Notes under the pieces: model-generated | Told to the model about the DNA's origin: nothing | The model's input: the letters and a program-made list of their open reading frames with translations, nothing else | Databases searched by the model: none | Source: Sorangium cellulosum So0157-2 | GTDB lineage: Bacteria > Myxococcota_A > Polyangia > Polyangiales > Polyangiaceae | Direction: 5' to 3' | Assembly (NCBI RefSeq): GCF_000418325.1 | Contig: NC_021658.1 | Location: forward strand, 6,621,501-6,685,500 | Length of the DNA stretch: 64,000 nt | Shown here: positions 33,418-41,718 of the stretch, piece by piece | How positions within the stretch are numbered: position 1 is the stretch's first letter | Layout of the letters: every line of letters begins with the position of its first letter | Position numbers and translations under genes: made by a program

Positions 33418-33987
33418 GTGAGCAATTCAAGCACCCGAGGCAGGCAGAGCACCGCCGCACCTTCACCGGCGCTACGCGCGCCGCGCGCGAGCGCGACGCA
33501 GCGCCGAGAACGAGAAGATCGCAGCGACCAGGGAAGGCCGCGCAAGCCGCCGCAGGCCCCCGTGGCCGCGCGATGGGCCGGCGCGATCGAGCTGGACGAG
33601 CCGTTCGGCGACGTGATCGACGCCGCAGCGGCGCCCCCGCTGCGCGGCAAGGTGAGCCCGCGCAGCGAGCTCAGCGACGTGGTCCCGACGCTCGACGACG
33701 AGGTCCGCGGCTACCACCACCACCCGAACGACGCCGGCTGCACCGAGTTCGAGGTGAACCCCGACGCCGCCGACGCCGCCGCCGATCTGGCGAGCGATCT
33801 CGGGGCGGAGTTCCTCGAGGGAGCGACGAAGGGGCAGGACATGAGCGACGTCGTGATGTCGCACGACGACGACGTCGGCGACCTGCCCTATCTCCTGGAA
33901 GACGAGGAGGTCGAGTCCGTGGACCCGGACGCCGACGAGGACGACGAGCAACCCGTGACCCAGCGGATGCGACGGAACGTGGGCTGA
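33418..33987 (+). CDS. Acidic conserved protein of unknown function
   Basis: 189 residues from GTG 33418. The first ~60 residues are basic and Ser/Arg-rich; the rest is highly acidic: LRGKVSPRSELSDVVPTLDD, YHHHPNDAGCTEFEVNPDAAD, GQDMSDVVMSHDDDVGDLPY and a C-terminal Asp/Glu run. Codon use and the non-repetitive acidic sequence argue for a real gene. No family is recognised with confidence. It lies opposite the coupled operon's promoter region and is convergent with the small gene at 34051. The start is not well supported by a ribosome site. Confidence 0.6.
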   Translation: MSNSSTRGRQSTAAPSPALRAPRASATQRREREDRSDQGRPRKPPQAPVAARWAGAIELDEPFGDVIDAAAAPPLRGKVSPRSELSDVVPTLDDEVRGYHHHPNDAGCTEFEVNPDAADAAADLASDLGAEFLEGATKGQDMSDVVMSHDDDVGDLPYLLEDEEVESVDPDADEDDEQPVTQRMRRNVG

Positions 33988-34002
33988 GCGGCGGCGCGTC
34001 GA

Positions 34003-34026
34003 GGCGGCGCGGCGCGCCGCGCCGCC
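34003..34026. terminator. 24-nt GC palindrome between convergent genes
   Basis: GGCGGCGCGGCG is followed directly by its reverse complement. It lies 16 bases after the acidic protein's stop and is followed at 34041-34053 by a second short hairpin (GACCGG/CCGGTC). A bidirectional terminator is likely. Confidence 0.5.
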
Positions 34027-34050
34027 CCGCGCGGAGCGGGACCGGCCCGG

Positions 34051-34266
34051 TCACGCCTGGCCGAGCACGGGCAGCTCCGCGACCACCTCGCCGTCGATGC
34101 GGATGAACGCCAAGAGGCCCTCGTCCTCGTAGGCCAGGACATCGAGCACGATCCGCTCGCACAGCGGCAGCACGTACAGCGCTCCGTCGTCCGCCATCAC
34201 GGTCATGGATCGCGCAGGTGCGCTCGGCGTGAGCAGCGTCTCTGTGGTCCGTCGTCGCGCATCCAT
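34051..34266 (-). CDS. Small unknown protein
   Basis: 71 residues from ATG 34266, which follows GGGAGCTC at suitable spacing. The sequence MTVMADDGALYVLPLCERIVLDVLAYEDEGLLAFIRIDGEVVAELPVLGQ is non-repetitive and predicts a small beta-rich domain. It was probably missed or extended in automatic calls because the frame is open further upstream. No family recognised. Confidence 0.55.
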   Translation of the reverse strand: MDARRRTTETLLTPSAPARSMTVMADDGALYVLPLCERIVLDVLAYEDEGLLAFIRIDGEVVAELPVLGQA

Positions 34267-34584
34267 GTTGCTTGAGCTCCCAGGCTTGAATCGAGCTCCG
34301 GCCACAGCCGGCGCCGCGAGGCTAGAGGGCCTGCCCGCCCTCCCACCAAGCGCCTTCCGTGCCACCTCGCTCGCGGTGCAGCGTCAAAGCCGGCGACGTC
34401 CCGCGACGACATATGGGTTTCGCCCCCGCCCGCGGCGCTCTGCCGCAGCAGCTCGCCCGCAAGCGGCGCCGCGCCCCGCCCGCGGCGGAGCGGTGCTCCC
34501 CGGAGGACCGCGAGGACGACATTTCAAGCCGCCCCCGGCCTCTCCGAGGCCGCGGCGCGCGCCGGGCCGCCCGGCCGCGCGCGT
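34267..34584. other. Gene-free spacer
   Basis: It lies between two minus-strand genes and is GC-rich, with no repeat or palindrome that stands out. It must contain the promoter of the 71-residue gene. Confidence 0.4.
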
Positions 34585-35907
34585 TCAGCGCGTCCCGCGC
34601 GCGCTCCCTTCGTCCGGCGCCGAGGCCGCGGACAGGACCTTTCGCGCGAGTTTGGAAACACCGTACTCCATCGCGCCCGGATCGAGCCACGCCGCCTTCT
34701 CGTAGGGGGCGGCAAGCTTTGCCCGGCAGCGCCACGGGGCCGCCACCTCGGCGCGCGCGACCGTCACGTCGAGCCGCCGGTGCGTGAGGATGTGGCGCAC
34801 GCGGCCGACCTCGCGGAGCGGCGCGTCAGGCGCGACGCCGACCTGCTCGAGGAGGGCTCGGGCGTCCGCGAGCGCGCGCGCCTCGACCATGGGCGGCTCC
34901 CAGAGCCCGCCGAAGAGTCCTCCCTCGGCGCGACGGAGGAAGAGCACGCGGCCGCCCGACCGCACCACCGCGGCGACCATCGCGACCGCCGGGACGTCGC
35001 GCTTCGGGGCGATCACCGGCAGCTCCGCCTGCCGTCCCTCGGCGCGCGCGGCGCACGCGCCGTCGACGGGACAGGCCTCGCAGCGGGGGTTGCGGGGCGC
35101 GCACACGGTCGCGCCGAGCTCCATGAGGGCCTGGTTGAAGCGTCCCGGATGAACGCTGCCTGTGGCGGCCCGCACGAGGCGTTCCGCGGCCGACCAGAGC
35201 TTGCGCGTGCCCGAGGTGCTGCGGATGTCGTCGTCGATGTCGTCGATGCGGGAGAGCACCCGGGCGACGTTGCCGTCGACGAGCGGCACCGGCTGGTCGT
35301 ACGCGATGCTCGCGATCGCGCCCGCGGTGTACGCGCCGACGCCGGGCAGGGCGAGGAGCGCCGGGACGTCGCGGGGGAGCGCGCCGTCGTGGCGCTCGGT
35401 GATCTCGCGCGCGGCGAGGTGGAGCACGCGGGCGCGGCGGTAGTAGCCGAGGCCGCTCCACAGCGAGAGCACGTCGTCGATCTCGGCGGAGGCGAGGGCG
35501 GAGACCGTCGGGTAGCGGGCGAGGAAGCGCTCGTAGTACGGGATCACCGTCTCGACGCGCGTCTGCTGGAGCATCACCTCGCTCAGCCAGATCGCGTAGG
35601 GGTCGCGCGTCCTCCGCCACGGAAGATCGCGCGCGACGCGATCGAACCAGGCCCCGAGGGCGGCCGCGATCTCCCGGTCGCGCTCGCTCGGATCCGGCGG
35701 CGCCGGCGGGGGCGCGCCCTGCTCACCGGACGAGCCGCGGCGGCGCGGGGCGCGCTCCTGAGCCTGGCTCTGGCGTGCGCCCGAGCGCGAGCGCGCGGAT
35801 GTCGGGTCTGCGCCCTCGCGCGAGGGCTTCTGGTCTGCGCCCTCGCGCGAGCGCGAGGGCGACCGGGGCTTCGTGCTCACGCGCGAGAGGCCCGCCCTCT
35901 GCACCAT
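34585..35907 (-). CDS. mutY: A/G-specific adenine glycosylase
   Basis: 440 residues. MutY removes adenine mispaired with 8-oxoguanine. Catalytic Glu110 is in SEVMLQQTRVETV, Asp211 in VDGNVAR, the HhH segment is LPGVGAYTAGAIAS, and the [4Fe-4S] ligands C-x6-C-x2-C-x5-C are at 269, 276, 279 and 285. The C-terminal NUDIX-like domain (~305-420; VLFLRRAEGGLFGGLWEPP) recognises 8-oxoG. An N-terminal ~65-residue Arg/Ser/Pro extension is unlike the family and contains the duplicated SREGAD; a later start is possible but none has clear support. The enzyme shares its fold with nth at 12259. Confidence 0.96.
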   Translation of the reverse strand: MVQRAGLSRVSTKPRSPSRSREGADQKPSREGADPTSARSRSGARQSQAQERAPRRRGSSGEQGAPPPAPPDPSERDREIAAALGAWFDRVARDLPWRRTRDPYAIWLSEVMLQQTRVETVIPYYERFLARYPTVSALASAEIDDVLSLWSGLGYYRRARVLHLAAREITERHDGALPRDVPALLALPGVGAYTAGAIASIAYDQPVPLVDGNVARVLSRIDDIDDDIRSTSGTRKLWSAAERLVRAATGSVHPGRFNQALMELGATVCAPRNPRCEACPVDGACAARAEGRQAELPVIAPKRDVPAVAMVAAVVRSGGRVLFLRRAEGGLFGGLWEPPMVEARALADARALLEQVGVAPDAPLREVGRVRHILTHRRLDVTVARAEVAAPWRCRAKLAAPYEKAAWLDPGAMEYGVSKLARKVLSAASAPDEGSARGTR

Positions 35908-36019
35908 CGGCGCGGACCGCGCGCCTCGCGCCTCGCTTTGTGCGGATTGCGCGGCCGCAGCTCGCCGCGCTCAGAAAACGCTTCCATCGCGCGGGACTCT
36001 AGCGCAAGAGCCGACCGCG

Positions 36020-36793
36020 GTGTCGTCCCGGCGCCCCTGCCCCTCCCCGGTCGTCCCCAGGGCCGCGCGCCTCGGCGCCGCGTTGCTCCTCGGGCTCGTC
36101 GCGGCGGGCTGCCGCGACGAGCCGCGCCCCTGGGAGGGCCAGCCCGGCCCGCCGGTGGTGCTCTCGGCGGCGCCGCCGAACGTGGCCGTCACGGTCGGGG
36201 CCGGTGGGCTGTCGGACGCCGACGCGGGACAGGGCGAGGGCGACGCCGGAGCCCCCGCCGATCCCGACCTGCCGGTGCTCCCCGTGCGCGTCGGCGGGCC
36301 CTGGGTGCGCTGCTACGGGAACTTCAAGATCAGCGGCAATCCGCTGAAGGACGTGACGCGCCTGTCGCTGCTCTGCGGCCCGGAGAACGGCATGCGCCGG
36401 GTCTCGCCCAAGCCGATCGAAGGGCAGGTCGCCGAGGGGGGCGCGATCGTGACGGAGAAGTTCCAGGCGCTCCGGGGCGCCTGCTACCGGGTGTTCGCCG
36501 TCGGCGGCCCCGGGATCCTCAACCTGGACGTCGCCGTGCGGAGCAGCCGCGGGGCGATGATCGCCAGCGACGGCACCGAGGACGCATGGCCGATCGTCCA
36601 GCCGGATCGGCCTTTCTGCCCGCTCGAGGACGACGACGCCACCGTCGAGATCAGCGCCCGCCGCGGCGCCGGCCGGTTCGCGGCGGAGGTGTGGATGCTG
36701 AAGTCCTACAAGCGAGCGCGCGAGGGCGACGCTGGAGCGGAGTCCGACGAGCCCTACGAGATGAACGAGACCGACGCCTACGACGGGCTCTGA
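36020..36793 (+). CDS. Lipoprotein of unknown function
   Basis: 257 residues from GTG 36020. The signal peptide ends in the lipobox GLVAAGC. A Gly/Asp/Pro linker (~30-90) leads to a globular domain with WVRCYGNFKISGNPLKDVTRLSLLCGPENGMRRV, four further cysteines and an acidic tail (DEPYEMNETDAYDGL). The open frame extends upstream to 35873, but that part overlaps the mutY start region and is low in complexity. It is divergent from mutY, the shared region being 112 bp. No family recognised. Confidence 0.75.
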   Translation: MSSRRPCPSPVVPRAARLGAALLLGLVAAGCRDEPRPWEGQPGPPVVLSAAPPNVAVTVGAGGLSDADAGQGEGDAGAPADPDLPVLPVRVGGPWVRCYGNFKISGNPLKDVTRLSLLCGPENGMRRVSPKPIEGQVAEGGAIVTEKFQALRGACYRVFAVGGPGILNLDVAVRSSRGAMIASDGTEDAWPIVQPDRPFCPLEDDDATVEISARRGAGRFAAEVWMLKSYKRAREGDAGAESDEPYEMNETDAYDGL

Positions 36794-37044
36794 GCCGGCG
36801 GCGCGCCCCCCGCGTTCGCAGGCGGGCGGCCGCCGAGGGGCGGCGAGGTTCTGTCCGGGTCACCATGACCTCCGGCCGCGCGGCCGGGGCGAAGGCCGGG
36901 CTCACCTGCCCGCGAAGCGGCGCGCGAAAGGCTCCCCATCGTCATCAAAATCCGGCAGATCCATGGACCATGGCGCGACGCCGGCACCCTGCGCGAACCC
37001 CTGCATTGACGTGGCCGCCCCGTCCCGCTAGGGGAGCCCGAGCC

Positions 37045-37551
37045 ATGGCCGACGACACCGAGCCGCTCCGCGAGGACGAAGGGGACAAGGTGGAAGGCGA
37101 AGGCGAGAAGAAGCGCCTCTTCGAGCGCGCTATCCCGGAGATCTTCAAGCGCGTGGTCGAGCGCGCCGTCGAGAGCGGCATCGACAAGCTGAGCGAGGGG
37201 CCCGAGAACCTCCGGCACTTCGTGGGCGACCTCAAGCTCCCCAAAGAGGTCCTCCACTACCTCTACACCCAGATCGACGAGACCAAGAACGGTCTCTACC
37301 GGGTCGTCGCCAAGGAGATCCGGGACGTGCTCGAGCACACCCAGTTCGCGGACGAGATCACGAAGGTGCTGACGAAGCTCTCCTTCGAGATCAAGACCGA
37401 GATCCGCTTCGTCCCGAACGAGGCGGCCAAGCGAGACGACGGCCAGGACGAGCCGAGGACGGGCCTGCCGAAGCCGGAGGTGACCGCACAAGTGAACGTC
37501 AAAGACCGAAGCAAAGAGACCGGGCGAGACCGGCGCCGCGAGGAGAAGTGA
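37045..37551 (+). CDS. Conserved helical protein, first gene of coupled pair
   Basis: 168 residues. It starts at ATG 37045 with GGGGAG about ten bases upstream. An acidic N-terminus (DDTEPLREDEGDKVEGEGE) is followed by amphipathic helices (FERAIPEIFKRVVERAVESGIDKL, HYLYTQIDETKNGLYRVVAKEIRDVLEH) and the strand SFEIKTEIRFVPNEA; the tail is charged. There is no membrane segment. I recall similar sequences only from myxobacteria and cannot name a function. Its last codons carry the GAGGAG ribosome site for the next gene, whose GTG overlaps its stop. Confidence 0.78.
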   Translation: MADDTEPLREDEGDKVEGEGEKKRLFERAIPEIFKRVVERAVESGIDKLSEGPENLRHFVGDLKLPKEVLHYLYTQIDETKNGLYRVVAKEIRDVLEHTQFADEITKVLTKLSFEIKTEIRFVPNEAAKRDDGQDEPRTGLPKPEVTAQVNVKDRSKETGRDRRREEK

Positions 37552-38042
37552 CGACGAAGAAGCTTAGGACGGGCGGCGAGGTCGACGCCTGGTGCACGAA
37601 GTGCCGCCTCGATCTGACCCATCGGATCATCGCGATGGTCGGCGACGTGGTGAAGAAGGTCGAGTGCAAGACCTGCATGTCGCACCACCTCTACCGCCAG
37701 CCGAAGAGCGAGCGCGAGAGCCGCGCCGCCGCGCGCGCCGCGTCGCGGAGCAGCGGCGAGCCGAGGGCCGCGTCGTCGGCCTCGACGCGCGGCGGCGGCG
37801 TGGAGCGCCTCACGGCCGCCCAGCGCGCCGAGCGCGATCAGACGCTCGCGTGGGAGCGCGCCATCGCGGGGCAGCCCTCCGGGGCGTTCAAGCCGTACCG
37901 CACCACCCTCACCTTCGGCGAGGGCGAGCTCATCCACCACACCAAGTTCGGCGACGGCGTGGTCGCGAAGGTCATCGATCGGGGCAAGATCGAGATCCTG
38001 TTCAAGGACGGGCCCCGGACCATGGCGCACGGGCAGGCGTAG
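37548..38042 (+). CDS. Zinc-ribbon protein with C-terminal Tudor-like domain
   Basis: 164 residues. GTG 37548 overlaps the previous stop (GTGA) with GAGGAG at 2-nt distance, so expression is coupled. The N-terminus has C-x2-C (CTKC) and C-x2-C (CKTC), a zinc ribbon, with LDLTHRIIAMVGDVVKKVE between. An Ala/Ser/Arg linker (~60-110) separates it from TFGEGELIHHTKFGDGVVAKVIDRGKIEILFKDGPRTMAHG, which resembles the Tudor-like C-terminal domain of UvrD/PcrA and Mfd-associated proteins that contacts RNA polymerase. A nucleic-acid or polymerase-associated role is inferred. Confidence 0.8.
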   Translation: MTTKKLRTGGEVDAWCTKCRLDLTHRIIAMVGDVVKKVECKTCMSHHLYRQPKSERESRAAARAASRSSGEPRAASSASTRGGGVERLTAAQRAERDQTLAWERAIAGQPSGAFKPYRTTLTFGEGELIHHTKFGDGVVAKVIDRGKIEILFKDGPRTMAHGQA

Positions 38043-38144
38043 GAGCTCCGCGCCGGGCTTCCGGCGGGCGGAGCTCGTCGGCCGCGCTCGCTCGCAGCCC
38101 GGAACTTGGGGCTGCCCGCGCGATCGGGTAGCCTCCCGGTCGCC

Positions 38145-39416
38145 GTGGACAAGCCTTCGCCCCCTCTCGCCAGCGGGCCCCCGCGCAGGCGGCGGTCCCG
38201 CCCGCGCTTGCCCGAGCGCGCGCTGCGCTGCCTCGCGGTCTGCGCGATCGCCGTCGAGGCGCTCTGGTACGGCATCCACGAGGTCCCCGGCTTCGGCCCG
38301 GCGCTCGCCGACGGGGCGCGGGCCGTGGTCGGCCCGGCGCCGGTCGCGTGGGCCGAGGACGTGGCCTACGGCGTCGCCGACCGCCTGAACCAGGCCATCT
38401 ACCGGCACGCGCCCCCGAAGACGTTCTGGGAGCCCGCGCCCGCCGCCGCCGCGGAGGCCGTGCGGGACGAGGGCCTGGAGGCGGAGTCGATCTCGTCCCC
38501 GTCCCCGTTCGAGCCGCCCTTCCGCGAGGTCGCGGCCACGGGGGACGGCGTCTGGACGCCGATCCCCGACGCCGTGCGCCCCGGCGACGCCCCGGTGCTC
38601 TGGCGGAGCGCCGTGCACCCGGATCCGAGGCGCGTGTTCGCGGCGATCGCCGTGGTGGCGATCGACCTCGGGCGCGTCGACCTCCGGCTCGTCGCGGGCA
38701 CGAAGGAGCCGTTCTCGCCGGACGTCCCGGCCGAGCGCCGCCCCGGGCTCGTCCCCGAGGGCCACGCGGGGGAGCTCATCGCCGCCTTCAACGGGGGCTT
38801 CAAGGCGATGCACGGCCACTACGGGATGATGCTCGACGGCGACACGTTCCTGCCGCCGCGCGACCGGGCGTGCACGATCGCCCTCTACCGCGGCGGCGCG
38901 GTGCGGATCCGCACCTGGCCCGAGCTGCGCGCCGACGAGGCCCGGATGGCCGCCTACCGGCAGACGCCGCCCTGCCTCGTCGAGCAGGGCGAGCTGCACC
39001 ACGCGCTCTACGACTCGAACCGCGACTGGGGCGCGACCGTGAGCGGCGAGACGGTGATCCGGCGCTCGGCGCTCGGCGTCGACGCGACCGGCAAGCTGCT
39101 GTTCTACGGGCTCGGCGAGGCCGTGACCGCGCGCACCCTCGCCCAGGGGATGAAGGCCGCGGGCGCGCACGACGTGGCGGAGCTCGACGTGAACCACGCC
39201 TACCCGCGCTTCCTCCTGTACGGGCGCGGCGAGGGCGGCGAGGGGCCCCGCGCTCGGTCGGCGCTGATCCCCGACGTGCAGTTCAAGCCGGAGGAGTACG
39301 TGGTCGAGCCCGCGCCGCGCGACTTCTTCTACCTGCGGCGGCGGCGGGCGGCGGCGACGCTCGGGATCGCCGACCCGGCGCCCGCCGACGACGTCCTCGG
39401 CCGCGGCGGGCGGTGA
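38145..39416 (+). CDS. NAGPA-domain (phosphodiester glycosidase-like) membrane-anchored protein
   Basis: 423 residues from GTG 38145; a TTG at 38106 would add 13 residues. A basic N-terminus and one hydrophobic segment (ALRCLAVCAIAVEALWYGI) anchor it. The C-terminal half carries the NAGPA/exopolysaccharide-type core AAFNGGFKAMHGHYGMMLDG, SALGVDATGKLLFYGLGEAV and AGAHDVAELDVNHAYPRFLLY. The family includes mammalian uncovering enzyme and bacterial surface-polysaccharide proteins. A role in cleaving or modifying cell-surface sugar phosphates is inferred. It is convergent with the hybrid kinase at 39465 across a terminator hairpin. Confidence 0.82.
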   Translation: MDKPSPPLASGPPRRRRSRPRLPERALRCLAVCAIAVEALWYGIHEVPGFGPALADGARAVVGPAPVAWAEDVAYGVADRLNQAIYRHAPPKTFWEPAPAAAAEAVRDEGLEAESISSPSPFEPPFREVAATGDGVWTPIPDAVRPGDAPVLWRSAVHPDPRRVFAAIAVVAIDLGRVDLRLVAGTKEPFSPDVPAERRPGLVPEGHAGELIAAFNGGFKAMHGHYGMMLDGDTFLPPRDRACTIALYRGGAVRIRTWPELRADEARMAAYRQTPPCLVEQGELHHALYDSNRDWGATVSGETVIRRSALGVDATGKLLFYGLGEAVTARTLAQGMKAAGAHDVAELDVNHAYPRFLLYGRGEGGEGPRARSALIPDVQFKPEEYVVEPAPRDFFYLRRRRAAATLGIADPAPADDVLGRGGR

Positions 39417-39423
39417 GCCTCGA

Positions 39424-39456
39424 GCCGCGGCGCCCCGGCCGGGCGCTCGCCGCGGC
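39424..39456. terminator. 9-bp-stem hairpin between convergent genes
   Basis: GCCGCGGCG and CGCCGCGGC are perfect arms around a 15-base loop that itself contains CCGGCCGG. It fills the 48-bp gap between the NAGPA gene and the hybrid kinase. Confidence 0.5.
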
Positions 39457-39464
39457 CCCTCCCG

Positions 39465-41714
39465 TCAGCGCCGGTCGAGCAGGTCGCGCACGCGCTGCGC
39501 CAGGGTGTCGGGGGTGAACGGCTTCTGCAGCAGCACGAGCTCGCGGTCGGCCTCGGCGCCCGCGAGGACGTCCTCCGCGTAGCCGGACATGTACAGCACG
39601 CGCGCGCGCGGGTGGATCGCGAGGGCGCGCTCGGCGAGCTCGCGGCCGTTCATGCCGGGCATCACGAGGTCGGTGAGCAGGAGGTCGATCGCCTCCTCCC
39701 CGTCGCTCGCGAGCGTGGCGAGCGCCTCCTCGCCGGTCGCGGCCGAGAGCACGCCGTAGCCGCGCCGCTCGAGCACCTCGACGATGAGCTTGCGCACGGC
39801 GTCGTCGTCCTCGACGACGAGCACCGTCTCGTCGCCGCCGGCCGGCGGCGGCCGAGTGCGCGCGGGCGCCGCCTCGGAGCGGTCCTCGACGCGCGGCAGG
39901 TAGATGCGGAACGTCGTGCCGCCCCCGACCTCGCTCTCGACCTCGATGAGCCCGCCGCTCTGGCTCACGATGCCGTAGACCGTGGCGAGGCCGAGCCCCG
40001 TGCCCTTGCCGCGCGCCTTCGTCGTGAAGAACGGCTCGAACAGGTGCGCGAGCGTGTCGTGGTCCATCCCGTCGCCGCTGTCGGTCACCGACAGCACGAC
40101 GTACGGGGGGCCGGCCGCGGCGGGCGCGTCGCCCTCGTCCTGCTCCGCGGGCACGAACGACCGCGCCGCGGGGCTCTGGCCGGGCTCGCCGAGGGAGGTC
40201 TCGACCACGAGCTTCCCGCCGCCCGGCATCGCGTCGCGCGCGTTCACGACCAGGTTCAGGAGGACCTGCTCCAGCTGGCTCTTGTCGAACTTGATCGAGC
40301 CGAGATCCCGCCCGACGTTCGTCTGCAGATCGATGTTCTCGCCGATGAGGCGCTGGAGCATCGTCTGCATGTCGAGCACCACCGCGTTGAGGTCGAGCAC
40401 CTCGCGCTGCAGCACCTTGCGCCGGCTCATCGCGAGGAGCTGCCGCGTGAGCGCCGCGGCGCGCTCCCCGGCCTTCGTGACCTGGAGGGCGTCGCGCCTG
40501 AGCGCGCTCTCGGGCCCGAGCCGGCGCAGGATGAGCTCGCCGTAGCCGAGCATCACCATGAGCATGTTGTTGAAGTCGTGCGCGATGCCGCCGGCCAGCC
40601 GGCCGAGCGCCTCCATCTTCTGCGACTCGCGCGAGCGCTCCTCGCGCTGCCGGAGCGCCTCCTCGGCGCGCCGCCGCTCGGTGATGTCGCGGAGCAGGAC
40701 GAGGGCGTGCCCCTCGAGGAACGGCATCGTGCGCGCCTCCACGTGGCGCTCTCCGCCCTCGCTCGGGACGGCGTGCTCGAGCGCGACGACGGCGCCCGTC
40801 TCGCGGGCCTCCTGGACCGCGCGCTCCAGCTGCTCCCCGAGCTCGCCGGGGAGCGCCTCCGCCACGCGCTTGCCGAGCGGCGCCTCGGGCGCGACGCGGA
40901 GCGCGGAGGGCCGCGGCTCGTTGCAGTCGACGATCCGGAGCTCGGCGTCGAGGCGGAAGCAGAGATCCGGGATGGCGCGGACGAGCGCGCGGAGCTCGCC
41001 CGCGGCGCGCGCGCTCTCCCGCTCGGCGCGCCGCCGAGCGACGCTCTGCGCGATCTGGCCGCCGATCGACGCGAGGACGAGGAGCAGCTGCTCGTCGCGG
41101 CGCTGCGGCGCGCGGCTCCTCAGCTCGATCACCCCGGCCACGCCGTCGCCGCACGGGATCGGGGCGGCGCACGCCGCGCGTCCCCAGCTCGGCCCGCGCG
41201 CGGCGTCGGCGGAGTCGACGACGCCGGCGCGGAACGCCGGCTCGCCGCTGCGGAGGACCTCGCCGACGAGCCCGTGCTCGGCGGCGGGGTGCGGCTCCTG
41301 GCGGAGCGCCTCCTCGATCGCCTCGCGCTCGAGGTGCGCCGCCGCCCGGGCCGCGACGCAGCGGAGCGCGCTCGACGCCGCGGTGGGCGGCGCGCAGCCC
41401 GCGGCGCTGGCCTGCGGCTCGGCGAGCCAGAGCGCCGCGACGTCCCAGCGGAGGTGCTCGACGAGCGCGGCGACCACGCGCGACGCTGCCTCGGCGAGCG
41501 AGGTCGAGCCGGCCAGCGCGGTCGCCGTCGCGAGCAGCGCGGCCAGCCTGGCCTCGGCCTGCCGGGCGTCGGCAGGCGCGGCGCTGGCGCCGTCGGCCGC
41601 CGGCGCGGCGCTGGCGCCGTCGGCCGCCGAGCCGGCACCGTCAGGCGCCCCGGCGTGGATCGATCCCTCGAGCTCCAGATCGGCGTGGGACACGTGAAAC
41701 CGCGGCGCCCCCAT
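39465..41714 (-). CDS. Hybrid histidine kinase (GAF-PAS-HisKA-HATPase-REC)
   Basis: 749 residues, cytoplasmic. A GAF-like sensor spans ~55-225, a PAS domain ~235-350 (RAIPDLCFRLDAELRIVDCN), then HisKA with phospho-His ~379 in GGIAHDFNNML, the ATPase domain with N-box VVNARDAMPGGG, SGDGMDHDTLAHLFEPFF and GKGTGLGLATVYGIV, and a receiver from ~630 with phospho-Asp ~681 in LLLTDLVMPGMNG and the conserved Lys in LLQKPF. It starts four bases after the stop of the Hsp70-like gene, so the two form an operon. An N-terminal AADGASAAP duplication shows a small in-frame repeat. The signal sensed is unknown. Confidence 0.95.
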   Translation of the reverse strand: MGAPRFHVSHADLELEGSIHAGAPDGAGSAADGASAAPAADGASAAPADARQAEARLAALLATATALAGSTSLAEAASRVVAALVEHLRWDVAALWLAEPQASAAGCAPPTAASSALRCVAARAAAHLEREAIEEALRQEPHPAAEHGLVGEVLRSGEPAFRAGVVDSADAARGPSWGRAACAAPIPCGDGVAGVIELRSRAPQRRDEQLLLVLASIGGQIAQSVARRRAERESARAAGELRALVRAIPDLCFRLDAELRIVDCNEPRPSALRVAPEAPLGKRVAEALPGELGEQLERAVQEARETGAVVALEHAVPSEGGERHVEARTMPFLEGHALVLLRDITERRRAEEALRQREERSRESQKMEALGRLAGGIAHDFNNMLMVMLGYGELILRRLGPESALRRDALQVTKAGERAAALTRQLLAMSRRKVLQREVLDLNAVVLDMQTMLQRLIGENIDLQTNVGRDLGSIKFDKSQLEQVLLNLVVNARDAMPGGGKLVVETSLGEPGQSPAARSFVPAEQDEGDAPAAAGPPYVVLSVTDSGDGMDHDTLAHLFEPFFTTKARGKGTGLGLATVYGIVSQSGGLIEVESEVGGGTTFRIYLPRVEDRSEAAPARTRPPPAGGDETVLVVEDDDAVRKLIVEVLERRGYGVLSAATGEEALATLASDGEEAIDLLLTDLVMPGMNGRELAERALAIHPRARVLYMSGYAEDVLAGAEADRELVLLQKPFTPDTLAQRVRDLLDRR

Positions 41715-41718
41715 GCGC

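Noticed and set aside
34780..37551. A 923-codon frame joining mutY antisense, a lipoprotein shadow and the 37045 gene
   Set aside because: Only the last 168 codons have a ribosome site and a protein-like composition; the rest is a shadow of mutY and the lipoprotein.
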